From contig NC_055993.1 of assembly GCF_018446385.1 (NCBI RefSeq), positions 43,893,645-43,957,644 on the forward strand: a stretch of 64,000 nt of DNA, written 5' to 3'. Shown one piece after another: positions 33,826-45,682 of the stretch (position 1 is its first letter; every line of letters begins with the position of its first letter). Made by a program: the position numbers and the translations under genes. The notes below the pieces were generated by a model. It saw nothing but the letters and a program-made list of their open reading frames with translations. It was not told where the DNA came from and ran no database searches. This DNA comes from Zingiber officinale (taxonomy: Eukaryota > Streptophyta > Magnoliopsida > Zingiberales > Zingiberaceae).

Positions 33826-34888
33826 TGTTGGTGCGGTTAGCACTAACGGTCTAACTCGGGTTTTGATGAATGACAAATCAGGTTAAGTTAGGTTTGTTGT
33901 TGTCTGACACTTTTATCAAGTGTGCAGGAAAAGTCCAGCTAGGTCGACGGGCTGACCGGATAGCTGGCGAGAAGTCCAAGCGGGTCGACGGGCTGACCGG
34001 ACGCTTGGCGAGAAGTCCAGCTAGGTCGACGGGCTGACCGGATAGCTGGCGAGAAGTCCAAGCGGGTCGACGGGCGGACCGGACGCTAAGACGGTCGACG
34101 GGCTGACCGGACGTCTGGCAGGTAAGTGAGGTAAGTCACTGGAGGGGAGTGACTGCGAGGACGCGTTCCCGGGTAGGGAACATTAGGCGTCGATCCGACT
34201 TAGATCCATTTCGGATATCTAAGTCGAGATCGTGACTAGATTTCGGTCTCGGAAAGACGGAATCTAAGTCATACTTTGCTCATCTATAAAACTGTGCTAA
34301 CATTCTTTTGCTGCAGGGTACATTTGCCTCGGACTAACCTTTTTCTGCAGGAGAAGGACTTTCTGGAGAAGAGGGGTCCGGGCGCCCGGAAGGGATCCGG
34401 GCGCCCGGAAGGCAAATTTCATCCAGCCGAGTCGTCGTCACGTGGAGCATCATGGTTTGTGCAGCTACGTCACATTCCAGGCGCCCGAAAGGGATTCAGG
34501 CGCCCGGGACAGCATATAAAAGAAGCCCCAGGCAGGAGCTTTAGAATCAATCATCAACTGAGAACTTTCGACTGCTGGTCCCATTGCTCTACGTTCCTGC
34601 GACGCTAACAAAGCTCCGACAAAGTGCTTCTTCATTTTTGGTTAATTTTCTTGTCGGTATTACTTTGTTTCATTAAGCATTTCCTGTATTCATTCTGTAA
34701 TTATATTCGAATTGCTAGTGATTGCCCAACGAAAGTGGTCAAGGACCACGGGCCTTCGAGTAGGAGTCGTCACAGGCTCCGAACGAAGTAAAAAACAACT
34801 GTGTCTACTTTACTTTTCCGCTGCGCTAATACTCTATATTTTCGAATCGATATTCACCCCCCCCTCTATCGAATCTATCGGTCTTACA
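33826..34888 (+). repeat. 3' LTR of the SIRE-like element
   Basis: 1063 bp, same ends as the 5' LTR. Differences by eye: a deletion near 34085 fusing hairpin units 4 and 5, one extra GC palindrome copy (34379-34408), and about eight base changes. TATA box at 34515-34522. Confidence 0.92.
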
Positions 34889-35657
34889 GACTGAACGAAG
34901 ACTCATCTGAAGTGGCAACATCTAGATGAAAAGCTAGGCTAATTCAGGCAGGATCAGTCAACCGATGAAGGGGATCAGTCGACCGATTAGCGTCGAGTCA
35001 AATACTAATCCCGAGATCAGTGGATCTGGATCATGTCCAACTCGACTATAAAAAGGGGTTTAACCAGCAGCATCGAAATCATCAATTGAAATGTCTTCTT
35101 CTCTTACGCACTGCTCAAAAGACAAGTCTACGAAGCCATAACTCTGCTCCGATGACCAAAAGTTTGAAACTCCAATTCTCTAAGTCGTCAGTATAACTTT
35201 CATTTATGACACTCAATTTTGTAATTGTATTTGTTTCTGTATTTATGCGGATTGATAGTGAATTGCCTAAAGTAAACACTCAACGAGTGTGAACCTTGGA
35301 GTACAAATCGTCATAGATTTCGAACCAAGTAAAACCAACTTGTGTCGGTGTTCTGTTTATTTCTTTATTTTCGCTACACGAACTCTTATGTGAAAGTTTT
35401 CTGAAAAGTATGAAAAAACCACGAGTTCTATTCATCCCCTCCTAGCATATCTCGATCCTATACCAAATACCGATCAAATAAATGACCATTAAACTTTTAA
35501 AAGTAAACATCACAATATATGAATTTCTAAGTAACATTTCTATATATGCAAAAAAAAAAAAATGTCAAGAAAGCATCAAAGGGTGCATAATGTTCAAGTC
35601 ACATGATTTCAATTTAATTAGGAACTCAAATCATATAAGCATTATACATTTGCATGA

Positions 35658-35785
35658 TTCCTGTAACCTGTGTAAACTCACCCCACCTGCACTTATCTTC
35701 TTAATCACCATGATTTACTTCCTCCATGTTGATCCTGGGGTGGGCTGGAGAGGGCAGTGGGGGTGAGCGTATTCACCTTTTTCCA
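35658..35785. mobile_element. Small SINE-like insertion (128 bp) with 18-bp duplication
   Basis: The 18-mer CATTATACATTTGCATGA flanks it at 35640-35657 and 35786-35803. Long duplications of this kind come from LINE-machinery retroposition. The insert ends GTGAGCGTATTCACCTTTTT..., whose inverse occurs in the 107-bp repeat at 19236. No poly(A) or clear pol III boxes seen, so the class is uncertain. Confidence 0.5.
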
Positions 35786-35803
35786 CATTATACATTTGCA
35801 TGA

Positions 35804-38800
35804 CAAGCATGATCAACCAATATATCATGAATATCAATCAAATATCTTAGTTATCTTATTCGGGGGTAATTAGAGAGTGTCACATCGATAAGAGATGTTT
35901 ATGGTTGATAAGCACCCATATGTTATACTACGGATGATTACAATTCAAAATGAATATCGAACCCCCTAACTACATTAATGTAGTATAGGGTATGGCCCAG
36001 ATCATTTCTCACAAGGAATATAGACAATGCATGATAAATCTAAGGATCAATTTATTTAAAACTAGGAGTTTGGGTTTTTGAATGTTAAACCTAAGGAATG
36101 AAAAACATTGCATGAAATTAAGCCTAAACTAGCTGAATTATAATTGCAATAGAATTGAAGAAAACATAAATGAAACTATTGATGTAATTGAGTCCAGAGT
36201 TTTGATATTTGTTTGACAATATGTTTAATGAAGTCTAGTCAGGTCAAGGTTGACTTGATGACTAGTAAGGGAAGGGTGAGAAGTCTACCAAGTAACTAGT
36301 CCTAACTGTGGTTAAATAAGGAAAGTCCTAGTCGCGACTAGACAAGGAAAATCTCGGTAGATCATGGAAACTATGTAGGATTCAGTAGGTCTGGAGGACC
36401 CGATATTGAATCCCTAGTGGCTTGATCCGATGCTGAGTCCTAGTGAGTGAAGCCAGGTGATAAAAACTCTAGAGGGAGGAAACCCTAGGTGAGTAAAGCT
36501 AGGTGGAGAAAACCCTAGGGGGAGGTAACCCTAAGTCTTGGTGAGTAAAGCCAGGTAATGAAAATCCTAGGGGAAGGTAATGTTAGGTAACGAGAAGTCT
36601 TGGATGAGTGAACTCCAAGCAAGGTTGATCGAAAGGTTTTCTAGTCGACAACGCGCGGTCGACCGGACCACCAGATCTTGGTAAATCTAAGTTTAGTTTT
36701 ACTATTGTATTTTGCATTAATATTATTGATGTTGGCTAATTTAGTATTGCAGGAAAAGTCTTAATGAATCATACGATCATACACTAAGCGAAAAAAGTCC
36801 AAATAGGTTTGGAGGACCAAATATTTGGCAGGTAGGTTGAGGTAATCAGCTGAAGTGGAGCAACGGGGAGTCGTGTCCCAGGAAGGGACAAACTCTAGGT
36901 CATTGATCCAACTGAAGAAATTAGGAGGTTTCCAAGTTGAGATCAAGGCAAGTCTTACTATCTTTTCTTACTTATGCAGCATTATACTACTGTGCTAACT
37001 TTGTGTTACAAGGATATTTTATATACTGGGTAAACTAACTTTGTTTTACAAAAATCAAGTGGATCGGTCGACTGGATAGGAGGTTCAGTCAACTGAACCA
37101 AGCTAATGTGGCAGAGTTCAGATCACGTAGAGCAGACTTGAAAGTCAGGTGGATCAGTCGACCGAATCCGTGGATCAGTTAACCAAACCTAATTTGGTAA
37201 CAGATAGTGGCATATTCAAATCTTAGCGAAGATAGAAAATGAGCGGATCAGTTGACCAATCAAGGTTATCTGTTGACCGAACATTTAATGGCATTAATGA
37301 CATGAAGATCGAATCTTGACGAAGAAGGAAAGCCGATTGATCAGTTGTCGGATAGGAAGATTGGTCGACCGAACTAATTAGTTGATTGAACGTCTTTTCA
37401 GTTGACTGAATGAAGCTTATAAAAACCTCGAGATCTGAGCAGAAAAAACAAATTTGCCGTGCAACCTTTTGATTTACTACTCTTCTGTTCGTGCTGCTAC
37501 TACGCTTCATTTTTGTGTACAAACTACTACGACTCTTCTCCGACGATCTACGCTTCAACTCTTCATCTATGTCGGTATATTTGTGCTTGCATTATTTCTG
37601 TAAAATAGTAGTTTGTTACTATCCTATACAACATTTGTGTTAGTTCTTCTCCAAAATTTTCGGAAAGAAGACTATTAGTGAATTGTCTAATTGTACGATC
37701 AAGTATCGCGGGTCTTGGAGTAGGAGTCGACATAGGCTCCGAACCAGGTAATCACCTGAGTCATCTATATTGCTTTTGCTTTTATATTCCGCTATTGCTT
37801 TGATATTTTTTTTATGAATCGATATGAAAAGAAAAGGTTTTTAATGAACGATATTCAACCCCCCTTTTATCGTGTTTCCGATCCTTCAAAAACATCCTAA
37901 GCTAACCTAATCTATTGCATCTAACCGAAGAGCACAAACATAAAGGAAATCATTTAATGAAGTCTATGCTAATATAACTAGATTGAATTAAATCAAACAA
38001 CAATTATCATTAACATTTAACCAAACAAATCATTGCAAGAAATTAAGAAGCTAAAATGTATTAAAAAAATTATCAAAGTTGTTTGGGGCATTACATCAAA
38101 CAACTTGTGGGCAACATTCATCTTAAGCCTAATGTAGGAATCTGGAACATGGGAACTTGAATTTAATTACAATCAATCATCAAGAACTCATTCAAACATA
38201 ACAACCAAAGAAGCAATCAACAATCAAAGAAATAGATCAATCTCGGTGATGAAGAGGTTGTTGTTGAATGCTTAAAGGACTGATTAGAGCCATAGAAGAT
38301 GGAGCTTGGATGTAGCTGATTGGTTCAATGTGTCTTCTATTGGAATTTGAAGATCATCGGATCTGACGGAGAAGCTGCTGTGATGAAGTCAGCTATGATG
38401 GGAAGCACTCATTAGAGTGGAGGTGAAGATCTAATCGGATGAGGGCTCGGTGGTGATGAGGCAGAGAAGAAACTGTTAGATGAAGGATGGCGTCGGCGAA
38501 GATCGGAAGAAGAGATGGTTAGATAAGGAAACTCCTTACCTTGTGGATGGAGATAGAGGATCATCAGAGAAAGGGCATCCCCTTGACCTCTACTGGCAAT
38601 GGGGTGGAGAAGAAGTTGAGCTCGCGGGAGGAAAAAGGTGATTGAAGAAGATGATACTCTTTGAAATCGTGATCTGGGCATCACTATAGCATTATCTTTT
38701 GAATCTCCACCATCCGATCTAGATCTAAATTCAACGGATGATATCACATATCTGATCCAAAGGTTGGGATGAGCTCAGATCTTGATCAAGTCTCCAAAAC

Positions 38801-39170
38801 TTGATCAATGGTTAGGATCTATTCTCCCTTAATTTGGATGGGCCCGATCTTTAATGGATGGTTCAGATTTCCTCATATATTGAATAGATGGCCCAGATAG
38901 ATTCAGAGCTTGATCTTCTCATTTAAACCCATATTTGAGCTCACTTTGGTCTGATCTGATTCAAGTCCACAATCCCTTGAGTGCCTATAAAGATTATATT
39001 CAAATATTAAAATCAAATATCACAAATTAAAGATAAATTACATAAAGCCCATAAATAAATATAACTCATGAAATATGATATAAACGTGAATTTATTACAG
39101 GAGTTGATCAAAAGATATGGATATGAGCTTAAAAAAATATAACAAAATAATGGTTATTAATTTCCACACA
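35804..39170 (-). repeat. Minus-strand Ty3/gypsy (Tat/Athila-like) LTR, interrupted
   Basis: Minus-strand reading from about 39165 (AATAACCATTATTTTG, compare AATGAGTATTTTG at 15813) down to about 35860. The transcript-like central part (38900 to 38250) has TGATCAA/GATCTGA words shared in style with 15960-16350. Interrupted by the copia LTR at 36180-37888. Ends not determined. Confidence 0.4.
36180..37888 (+). repeat. Copia-type solo LTR
   Basis: TGATGTAATTGAGTCC...TTTCCGATCCTTCA, about 1.7 kb. It has the layout of the other SIRE-type LTRs: a first repeat block with hairpins CTTGGA/TCCAAG (36599-36619) and CCAAATA/TATTTGG (36799-36828), a second block of GTCGACCGAA/CAGTTGACTGAA palindromes (37066-37405), TATAAAAA (37418-37425) and a CAACCCCCCTTTTATCG end. 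No matching 5-bp duplication found, so ends are tentative. Confidence 0.6.
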
Positions 39171-40584
39171 CTTATTCTTGCATGTTTTGGACAAGCAAAC
39201 AAAACTAAGAAACAAATTAAAAAAACATCTCCCTAACAACTTCCCTCACAATACCTTAAAATAGTAAAAAGTAAATTACCTAGGACCATCAAATTTACAA
39301 TGATCAAAACATTCATGAATCCAAACATTACACTAGTCAAGCATGGTGATATCAAACTACTTGAGTAGACTAAATATGAAAAGAGCCTTACAAGGAAGTA
39401 TTTCATCTCTAGCTCTCAAAAATATGTGCAAAGATGGAGTTCCACTCAAAGACTACTCACAACACTTTACTACCATAAGTTTGCTTATTTTCTATTCTCT
39501 ACCATTATAAATACATAGCATGCATGAATCAAAAGGACTTATTAAGAGTTGAAATAGAGTCATAAAGAACTAAATGAAGCAAGTAAAAAGGAAAAGAATC
39601 AATGAGGAAGTGAAAGTATTGGTTGAATAAACCTAATGAGTTAACCCATTTGATGTGAAAAGAGATGAATACATTTGTAAATGATGGAACAAGAGATCTA
39701 GCTCAACTATTCTTAAATTTGATAGTTACTTAAAGAACTTGGCCCTCTATCTCTACACTTGATACTCTCCTTGTACCTCTATTTTTAGTGAACCCACACT
39801 TAAGTAGACTCAGCTCTACAAATTCTAGAGTTACACATTAGAATCCTATCTCAGAATTCAAAATCTATGACTCCACATTTTTCCAACTCTGCATTCACAA
39901 TTTCTAGAGTTTAGATTCCCTTATTTCTTTTTTGCCATCAATTGACACTATTTCCTGCCTATCCTAAGGTTTGCATCTATCATGTATTAGCACGAGACCA
40001 AACAAAACTCAATTTATAGCAACTTTGTCTGAATTTCAGAATTCAGATTCTCAGCTAATTTACTCACTACCGCACTTATTTTTTTCAAGATTCAAATTCT
40101 GATTCAAGCTTGAGTACTCCTTTTGTTTCTTCAAATTCCAGTTCTAGGCATTGTAATTTGAAGACAATTCATACCTGAAGGAGGAGATTTGGCACTGAAT
40201 ATGATTACCAATTCAGAATCTCAAAATCTTGAATCAAGGATTTAATTGTGTTATTCAAATTCTTCATTTCCTACAATTTCAGTGTCACACTTTCATCAGA
40301 GAATCCCTACACTAGCTTGTAGACATACTCCCAATCTAGCACCCATATGAACTAACAACACATGTTTCAAATAAGTCTCATAAATTCAAAATTCAAGATT
40401 AAAACGCCATTCAGAATTTTTTGATTGAGAACCTAGTTCAAAATTACCAAACTTAGAGGCTTAAGTTTTAAAATTTAATTCAAGGAAATTCCAGCTTAAG
40501 TCAATGAAGAATTTAGTTCAGACAGAGGACTCATTTAACACTACAATAATAGGAGTTTGAATTCGAATCACTATTGGTCATAAT
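39171..40584. other. Non-coding DNA, possibly gypsy 3' untranslated region
   Basis: No domain-bearing ORF. On the minus strand it leads into the LTR at 39170 through a purine-rich AGAATAAGTGTGTGGAAAT stretch, which fits the region between pol and 3' LTR of a gypsy element. Low certainty. Confidence 0.35.
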
Positions 40585-40725
40585 TGTTGGTGCAATTTGT
40601 ACTAACAGTCTAACTCAGGTTTTGATGAATGATAAATGAGTTAAGTTAGATATTTTTGTGATCTAATGCATTTACCAAGCATGCAGAGATTGATGAATCT
40701 AGGGGAACTGACATTAGGATGAAAT

Positions 40726-40919
40726 CCAACTATGTCTAAGGATCTGATAGTTGGTGCGAAGCTTAGATAAGTCAAAGGGATGACTTGATATCTGGGTGGG
40801 AAGTCCAGCTGGGTTTGTAGGGACTGACAGATGGCTGAAGTTCAGTTGGATATGCGGACCTGATAATTGGCATGAAGACTTGGTGGGAAGTTCAGTTGGA
40901 TATGCGGACCTGACAACTG
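40726..40919 (+). repeat. Hairpin units in the decayed copia LTR
   Basis: CCAACTA (40726-40732) pairs with TAGTTGG (40748-40754); CAGTTG (40893-40898) pairs with CAACTG (40914-40919). Another unit near 40850-40875 pairs with two G-T wobbles. Same architecture as 25322-25518 but different arms. Confidence 0.75.
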
Positions 40920-40970
40920 GCGTGAAGACTCGGTGGGTTGATAGGCTAGTCAATGTACTATAAATCAGTT

Positions 40971-42310
40971 GCACTCAAGGATCAAGGATATCCTCAATGA
41001 GCTTCACACAATCGACCCCCAGATGGAAAATAAGATCTAATAAGGATATACTTTAAATGCATTTTCTTGAAATGCACTATGGGTATCCATCGTGGATGCC
41101 TAAATTTTGAGAAATTTATCTAAATTAAAATTAGATAAATTATTCTGTGAATTAGAGCAGCACAAACAGACCAAGGCCAACCCCATCGAGAAAGGTATTG
41201 CTCTTGTTGCAAGATCATCTAAAGTAAAGTCCAAAACCAAACCAAAACCAGAAGTTGAGTCTAACCTAGACTCAGACGATGAAGAACACCTAGTAAAACT
41301 GGTAAGAAAAATGTTCACTAGAAGAAAGAAGGGCTTCATCAAAAAGGAACTGCAGAAGATCAAGCCCACATCCAACAACAAGGTAAAATGTTACATGCTT
41401 TAGATGCAATAAGAAGAGACACTATAAGCACGATTGCCCGAATCTCAAAATGAAGAAAGCCCTCAAGGCAACCTGGGATGACTCATCCGCGGAAGAATCG
41501 AACAATGACGAACTAAAGCACGCCAACTACCTTGCGTTGATGGCATACAGATTAGAATCGGAAAGTGAATAGGAAGATGGGTCTGAACCTGAATCGAGCC
41601 ATAAGTCCGCACTCATTTATGAAGTTTCTGATGGGGTATAATCTATTTTAAGTAATTTTTTTTTCAAAATAATTGCATGTTTACATATGAAATTAACTAT
41701 TTCTGAAAATCAAATAAATGAACTAAGTATAGGAAATAAAATACTTAACGAACAACCAAAATTAATCTCAACGACCGAGCTGATTCAAGCTAAAATCCCA
41801 ACTCAAGTTGCAAAACTTGAGGAGGACAATTCTAGATTGAAAGGCGAATGGTTGAACTAAGATAACTTCTAGAAAAATTCACAACTAGATCCAAGTACCT
41901 TAATATGATACTTGGATCACAAAGAGCTGTGTACAATAAGTCCAGACTCGGATATAAGTCCAACTCCACTAACAAAACCTTTATATCTCTAGTCACTCAA
42001 AATAAAAACCAAACCAAAGCCTGAATTTCAAAAGCATGCCTAACCATATAAGTAGGACCTAATTAGTACCATGTACCTAAAAATAAAATACACTATCTAA
42101 ATCAAAATAAACCAAATAACTCACCCTTAATCTAAAAAATTAAACCTTTAAAACTAAATTTAAACCTAAAAATCAAATCAAATCAAATAAATAAAAACTA
42201 AACCTAAATTAAATACATATAAAATTAATCTAAACTATAACTATAACTAAGTCTATTATAACTATAAAACAAATCAACACAAACCCAAAACCTAAAACCA
42301 AAGTTCAATA
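40971..42310 (+). pseudogene. SIRE-like gag relic
   Basis: Homologous to 26875-28120: open frame 41107-41403 with LSKLKLDKLFCELEQHKQTKA and EEHLVKLVRKMFTRRKKGF, then frameshifts, a damaged zinc knuckle near 41390-41435, the acidic stretch and the coiled-coil part. Several stops. Diverged widely from the first copy, so it is a different, older subfamily. Confidence 0.8.
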
Positions 42311-42784
42311 ATTCAGGGGGAGACTTCAAATTAATTGACACCTCTAAAATAATAATTTACTCAGCTGGGTAATTAGGACTAGGATAAATAGGGATAAGTT
42401 TAACTTGATAAATGATACTGGAGAAGTTTTGGATGATAATAGGCTAGAGAAACTCTGTTTATGCATGCCTAGGGAGATATGACTTCGACCTGGTGCATTT
42501 GGCTTAGTGGAACTAACTGAAGCTACCCCTTACTAATCCTAATTGGTTAGATCAAAGTTTTGTACTAAGTTCAGCGGACAAGACTATTTAGAAAATTTTG
42601 AAGGTGTGGTTAATCTAATGATGTTTAGGTGACTCACCACAGTTTAGATGTTTATCTAAAAAATGCTTGTTTGTTGAACCCAAAGCTAAAATTGAATCTA
42701 ACACAAGTTAAACCAAACTCTAAAATTCAACTTAGCTGATCTCATGAAATTATAGGATTCTCTGATTGAAAATATAGATCGGAT

Positions 42785-43425
42785 GAGATGAATAAAATAA
42801 AATTAAATTAAAAATAATTAAAAATAAAATAAATTAAATTAAAAATAAATTAAATTAAATTAAATTTAAAATAATTAAAAATAAAATAAAATAAAATAAA
42901 TTAAATTAAAATGAATTAAAATAAATTAAATAAAATTAAAATAAATTAAATAAAATTAAAATAAATTAAAATAATTTAAATTAAATTAAAATACATAAAA
43001 TTAACTTTAAAATAAACTTAAAACTTAAACTTAAAATTAACATTAAAATCAACTAAAACTTAAACTTAAAATTAAGTTAAAATTAAACTTACCTTTAAAA
43101 TTAACTTGAAACTTAAAATTAACTTAAAACATAAACTTAAAATTAACTTAAAACATAAGATTAAACTTAACTTTAAAATTAACTTAAAACTTAAAATTGA
43201 AATTAACTTAAAACTTAAAATTAACTATTATATTAACTTAAAACTTAAATTAAAATTAACTTCAAAATTAATATAAAACTTAAAATTAAACTTAACTTAA
43301 AATTAATTCAAAAATTAAAATTAAAATGAAAATTAAGACTTAACTTAAATTAAATTTTAATTCAAATTTAAAACTTAAAATAAAAAAAATCTTAAATTAA
43401 ATTTTAAATCAAAATTAAATTTTTT
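42785..43425. repeat. AT-rich repeat at gag-pol spacer of second copy
   Basis: AAATTAAAATAAATT-type units in the first half, AACTTAAAATTAACTT-type units in the second. It follows the conserved GATGAGATGAATAA word, as does the minisatellite at 28626, but the units differ. Confidence 0.85.
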
Positions 43426-44385
43426 TGCTAGTCTGGGGGGGATATTTGGGTTTAGTTTAGTGTTGTTATATTTCTTAGTTTTTGCACATTTCTTTTTATA
43501 TAATAAAATTTTTGCTAGTTGCATTATTCATCACATCATGATTGTTTGTACCTTAATGCAAAATACTAGCATGCTTGTTCTAGATTTCATGTGATTTATT
43601 GGTTATTTATGGTGCTAGTATATTTAGTGAACTATGTATGATAGCATGAAGTGAGCAATGGTTTTACTATAGAAATATGAGTATTGGCTTTATTTTAGGA
43701 TCTCTTTACACTATGTCTAGTTTTGACAGTAGATAGCTCTGAAAATAGTCATGATTCATAGAACTGGACTAGTACTTGTATTTCTAAGGTGACCTCTTAA
43801 TTACATTTTGGTTACTAGATGATAGCGGATCATGGCAACTCACTTGGAAAACTCTAAATCCCTATATTTGTATTTATATATTTGCATTTGTATTAGTGCT
43901 TCACCTTTAAAGCACCAAAGGAAAAAAAAAAGAAGAGAAAAAAAATCATATGAATAAGGGATAAAAAATAGTTGCCATGAGTGGAAACTAATAATTTATC
44001 CTTTTGAGACCGAGTTAAGTTACTGGAGAAATAAATGTTATGTTTCTCTTAATTCCGAGTAGTTCTTTGAAACCTTGTGTAGTTTTAGAGATATGAACCA
44101 TACATATGGTAGGTAAGTTCCTATCGTTGAAAGCATAAGAAACATAATTATATGACGATTTGACTAAGCTTAGGGATTGATACTTGACAAATTTAGGTCA
44201 CTATTGCACTGAGTATAGAGAACTAATATTTAGGTCATACTCAAAAAACTTTTGTATTTTGCTCACCAATGAAATCATTTGATAGGATTAGATAGACTTG
44301 CTAGAGATTATGACGCATTATTTAATCACATGAGTTTAGATGCAATTTTTACTTAAGAACAAGCAAAGGTTTAAATTTAGGGGTG
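43426..44385 (+). other. Athila-type 3' internal region and polypurine tract
   Basis: Non-coding, with A/G-rich runs (43918-43945) and the polypurine tract AAATTTAGGGGTG (44373-44385) directly before the LTR start TGATGTGTG at 44386. No gene seen. The polyprotein of this element is missing here; the left junction with copia sequence near 43426 is a truncation or an insertion edge. Confidence 0.55.
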
Positions 44386-44634
44386 TGATGTGTGTAAATT
44401 ATATATGCATACATTAACACACATCTACTTATATTTTATAAGCATAATCTATGTTTATTGCACCATATTTCATTATAATGTCGTACTTCCATTATATTCT
44501 ATTTGGAGTTATGCTCTTTTCTTATTTTCATTGACAGGATATCATTTGGAGTGAAAATGGAACAAAAATGCACACTAGAGCGAAAATGGAACAAAAATGC
44601 ACATTGGAGCGAACATAGAGAAGATCAAGCTCAG

Positions 44635-44935
44635 GCCATGTGCAACCACATGGCCGTATGGCCTTGCCCGTGGCAAATCAAGCATCGTCCATATGAACTT
44701 ACACGGCCGTGCCACACTCTAGAAGAGAAGAGGACCACGACTATGTGAATCCACATAGCCGTGTGGACTTTCCAGAGCAAAAGCAGACCACGGCCGTGTG
44801 GAATTCCAGAGAACAAGAAGAGCATGGTCATGTGAATCCACACGGCTATGTCTCTTTGTCCAATACCATGCATGCCACGGTCATGTCTTTTGACACAGCC
44901 ATGTGGCAGAGAAGCTAAAGTTGTGCCACATCAAC
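44635..44935. repeat. GGCCGTGT hairpin array, second Athila LTR
   Basis: About six degraded copies of CACGGCCGTGTGG and its inverse (GAATCCACAC/ATAGCCGTGTGG etc.), including 44701-44712, 44756-44768 and 44788-44800. Located 250-550 bp from the LTR start, as in 2524-4296. ORFs here (44503, 44709, minus 44873) are repeat artefacts. Confidence 0.7.
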
Positions 44936-45470
44936 ATAGAGTCGTGCTGAATTCTGGACAGATTGCAGACCAATTGTAAAAGGGCCATAACTTCACACTT
45001 ATTTGGAGTTATAGGTTGTTCTTTATACCAAAATGTAGCTAACTTCAATATCTACAACTTTACTTCAGGTTAAACAAAGAGATAGTAGAGTCTAGCCGTG
45101 CCTCCCAACTATGGCTTCATTAGGACCTCCACCCAGACTGCAGATAAAACTTTGAGACACCATATCCTTCGGCTAGGTTTGAGCTAGCGATCAATATAAT
45201 TATCATATTATAAATAATTTCAAGAGCTACAACTTTGGTTTAGGGTAAATTACGAGAAAATTGACTTTAAGGGGTGAAAAACCCAGTTTACTAGACCTCT
45301 GTAATCCTGATTTTCTTTGAAAGTTTGGAGGAGGTATAAAAGGGTCAAGAATCTCATTCTTTGACTCATCTTGGGATTGAGGACTTCATCCCTCTCTTTG
45401 GGGGAGAGTTCTCCCATTAGGGGGAAACCCTAAAGCTCTTCTTCTTCAAAATCCGTCAATCTCTAGAGCA

Positions 45471-45475
45471 AGGAT
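45471..45475. other. Target-site duplication AGGAT (left)
   Basis: AGGAT just before the Tekay-like LTR at 45476; the matching copy is 54976-54980. The pair proves the insertion and shows no recombination with another element. Confidence 0.9.
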
Positions 45476-45605
45476 TGTAACGCCCGAAAATTCTCGAAAT
45501 TATTTTAGAAATATTCTATGATTTTTCTGGAATTTTAGGATATTTTTACAGAATTTTTAGAATAGCAGAAGTAGCAAAAATAAATAGAATCGTAAAATAT
45601 CTTAA

Positions 45606-45682
45606 GCAGGAATTGAACCCGAGACCTATTGGGTTCTATGACTTAAGGTGAACTCTAGTAACCAAGTGAACCCAGCAGGGCC
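45606..45682 (-). other. tRNA-like segment in LTR, antisense to element
   Basis: On the minus strand: A-box-like TTGGTTACTAGAG and B-box-like GGGTTCAATTCC about 45 bases apart, with a T-arm stem of four of five pairs. It lies 130-207 bp from the LTR start; repeated in the 3' LTR near 52785-52861. Not called a tRNA gene since acceptor and anticodon stems are not convincing. Confidence 0.4.

Larger units (their letters stand above)
25213..34888 (+). mobile_element. SIRE/Maximus-like Ty1/copia retrotransposon, structurally complete
   Basis: 9676 bp with 5' LTR 25213-26268, primer site 26271-26282, gag 26457-28122, an AT-rich gag-pol spacer, pol 29592-32573, a 1.25-kb 3' non-coding region with polypurine tract, and 3' LTR 33826-34888. 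The target duplication GACTG is perfect (25208-25212, 34889-34893). LTRs differ by only about eight substitutions plus a few indels by eye, so insertion is recent. Gag has one frameshift and pol two, so it is not autonomous. Lineage inferred from large gag with coiled coil and long non-coding stretches. Confidence 0.92.
24404..35462 (+). repeat. Old copia-type LTR, split by a younger element
   Basis: Left part about 24404-25212, right part 34894 to about 35462; removing the insert and one GACTG rejoins them. The layout resembles the SIRE-type LTRs here: GTGCAGGAAAGTCC repeats near the start, palindromes CAGTCGACTG and GGTCGACCGAAC (25008-25215, 34950-35000), a TATA box TATAAAAA (35047-35054) and a final TTCATCCCCTCCTAG stretch. 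No internal region adjoins, so probably a solo LTR. Outer ends are uncertain by tens of bases. Confidence 0.6.
40585..43425 (+). mobile_element. Second SIRE-like copia copy, decayed and deleted
   Basis: Begins TGTTGGTGCAATTTGTACTA, an LTR start like that at 25213. After about 385 bp the LTR jumps straight into the middle of gag (RIKDIL-equivalent at 40979), so the rest of the LTR, primer site and gag N terminus are deleted. Gag and the gag-pol spacer follow, ending in an AT-rich repeat at 43425, where Athila sequence starts. No pol remains. Confidence 0.8.

Noticed and set aside
45606..45682. A true tRNA gene
   Set aside because: Boxes A and B are plausible, but acceptor and anticodon stems do not pair convincingly by hand; reported only as tRNA-like.
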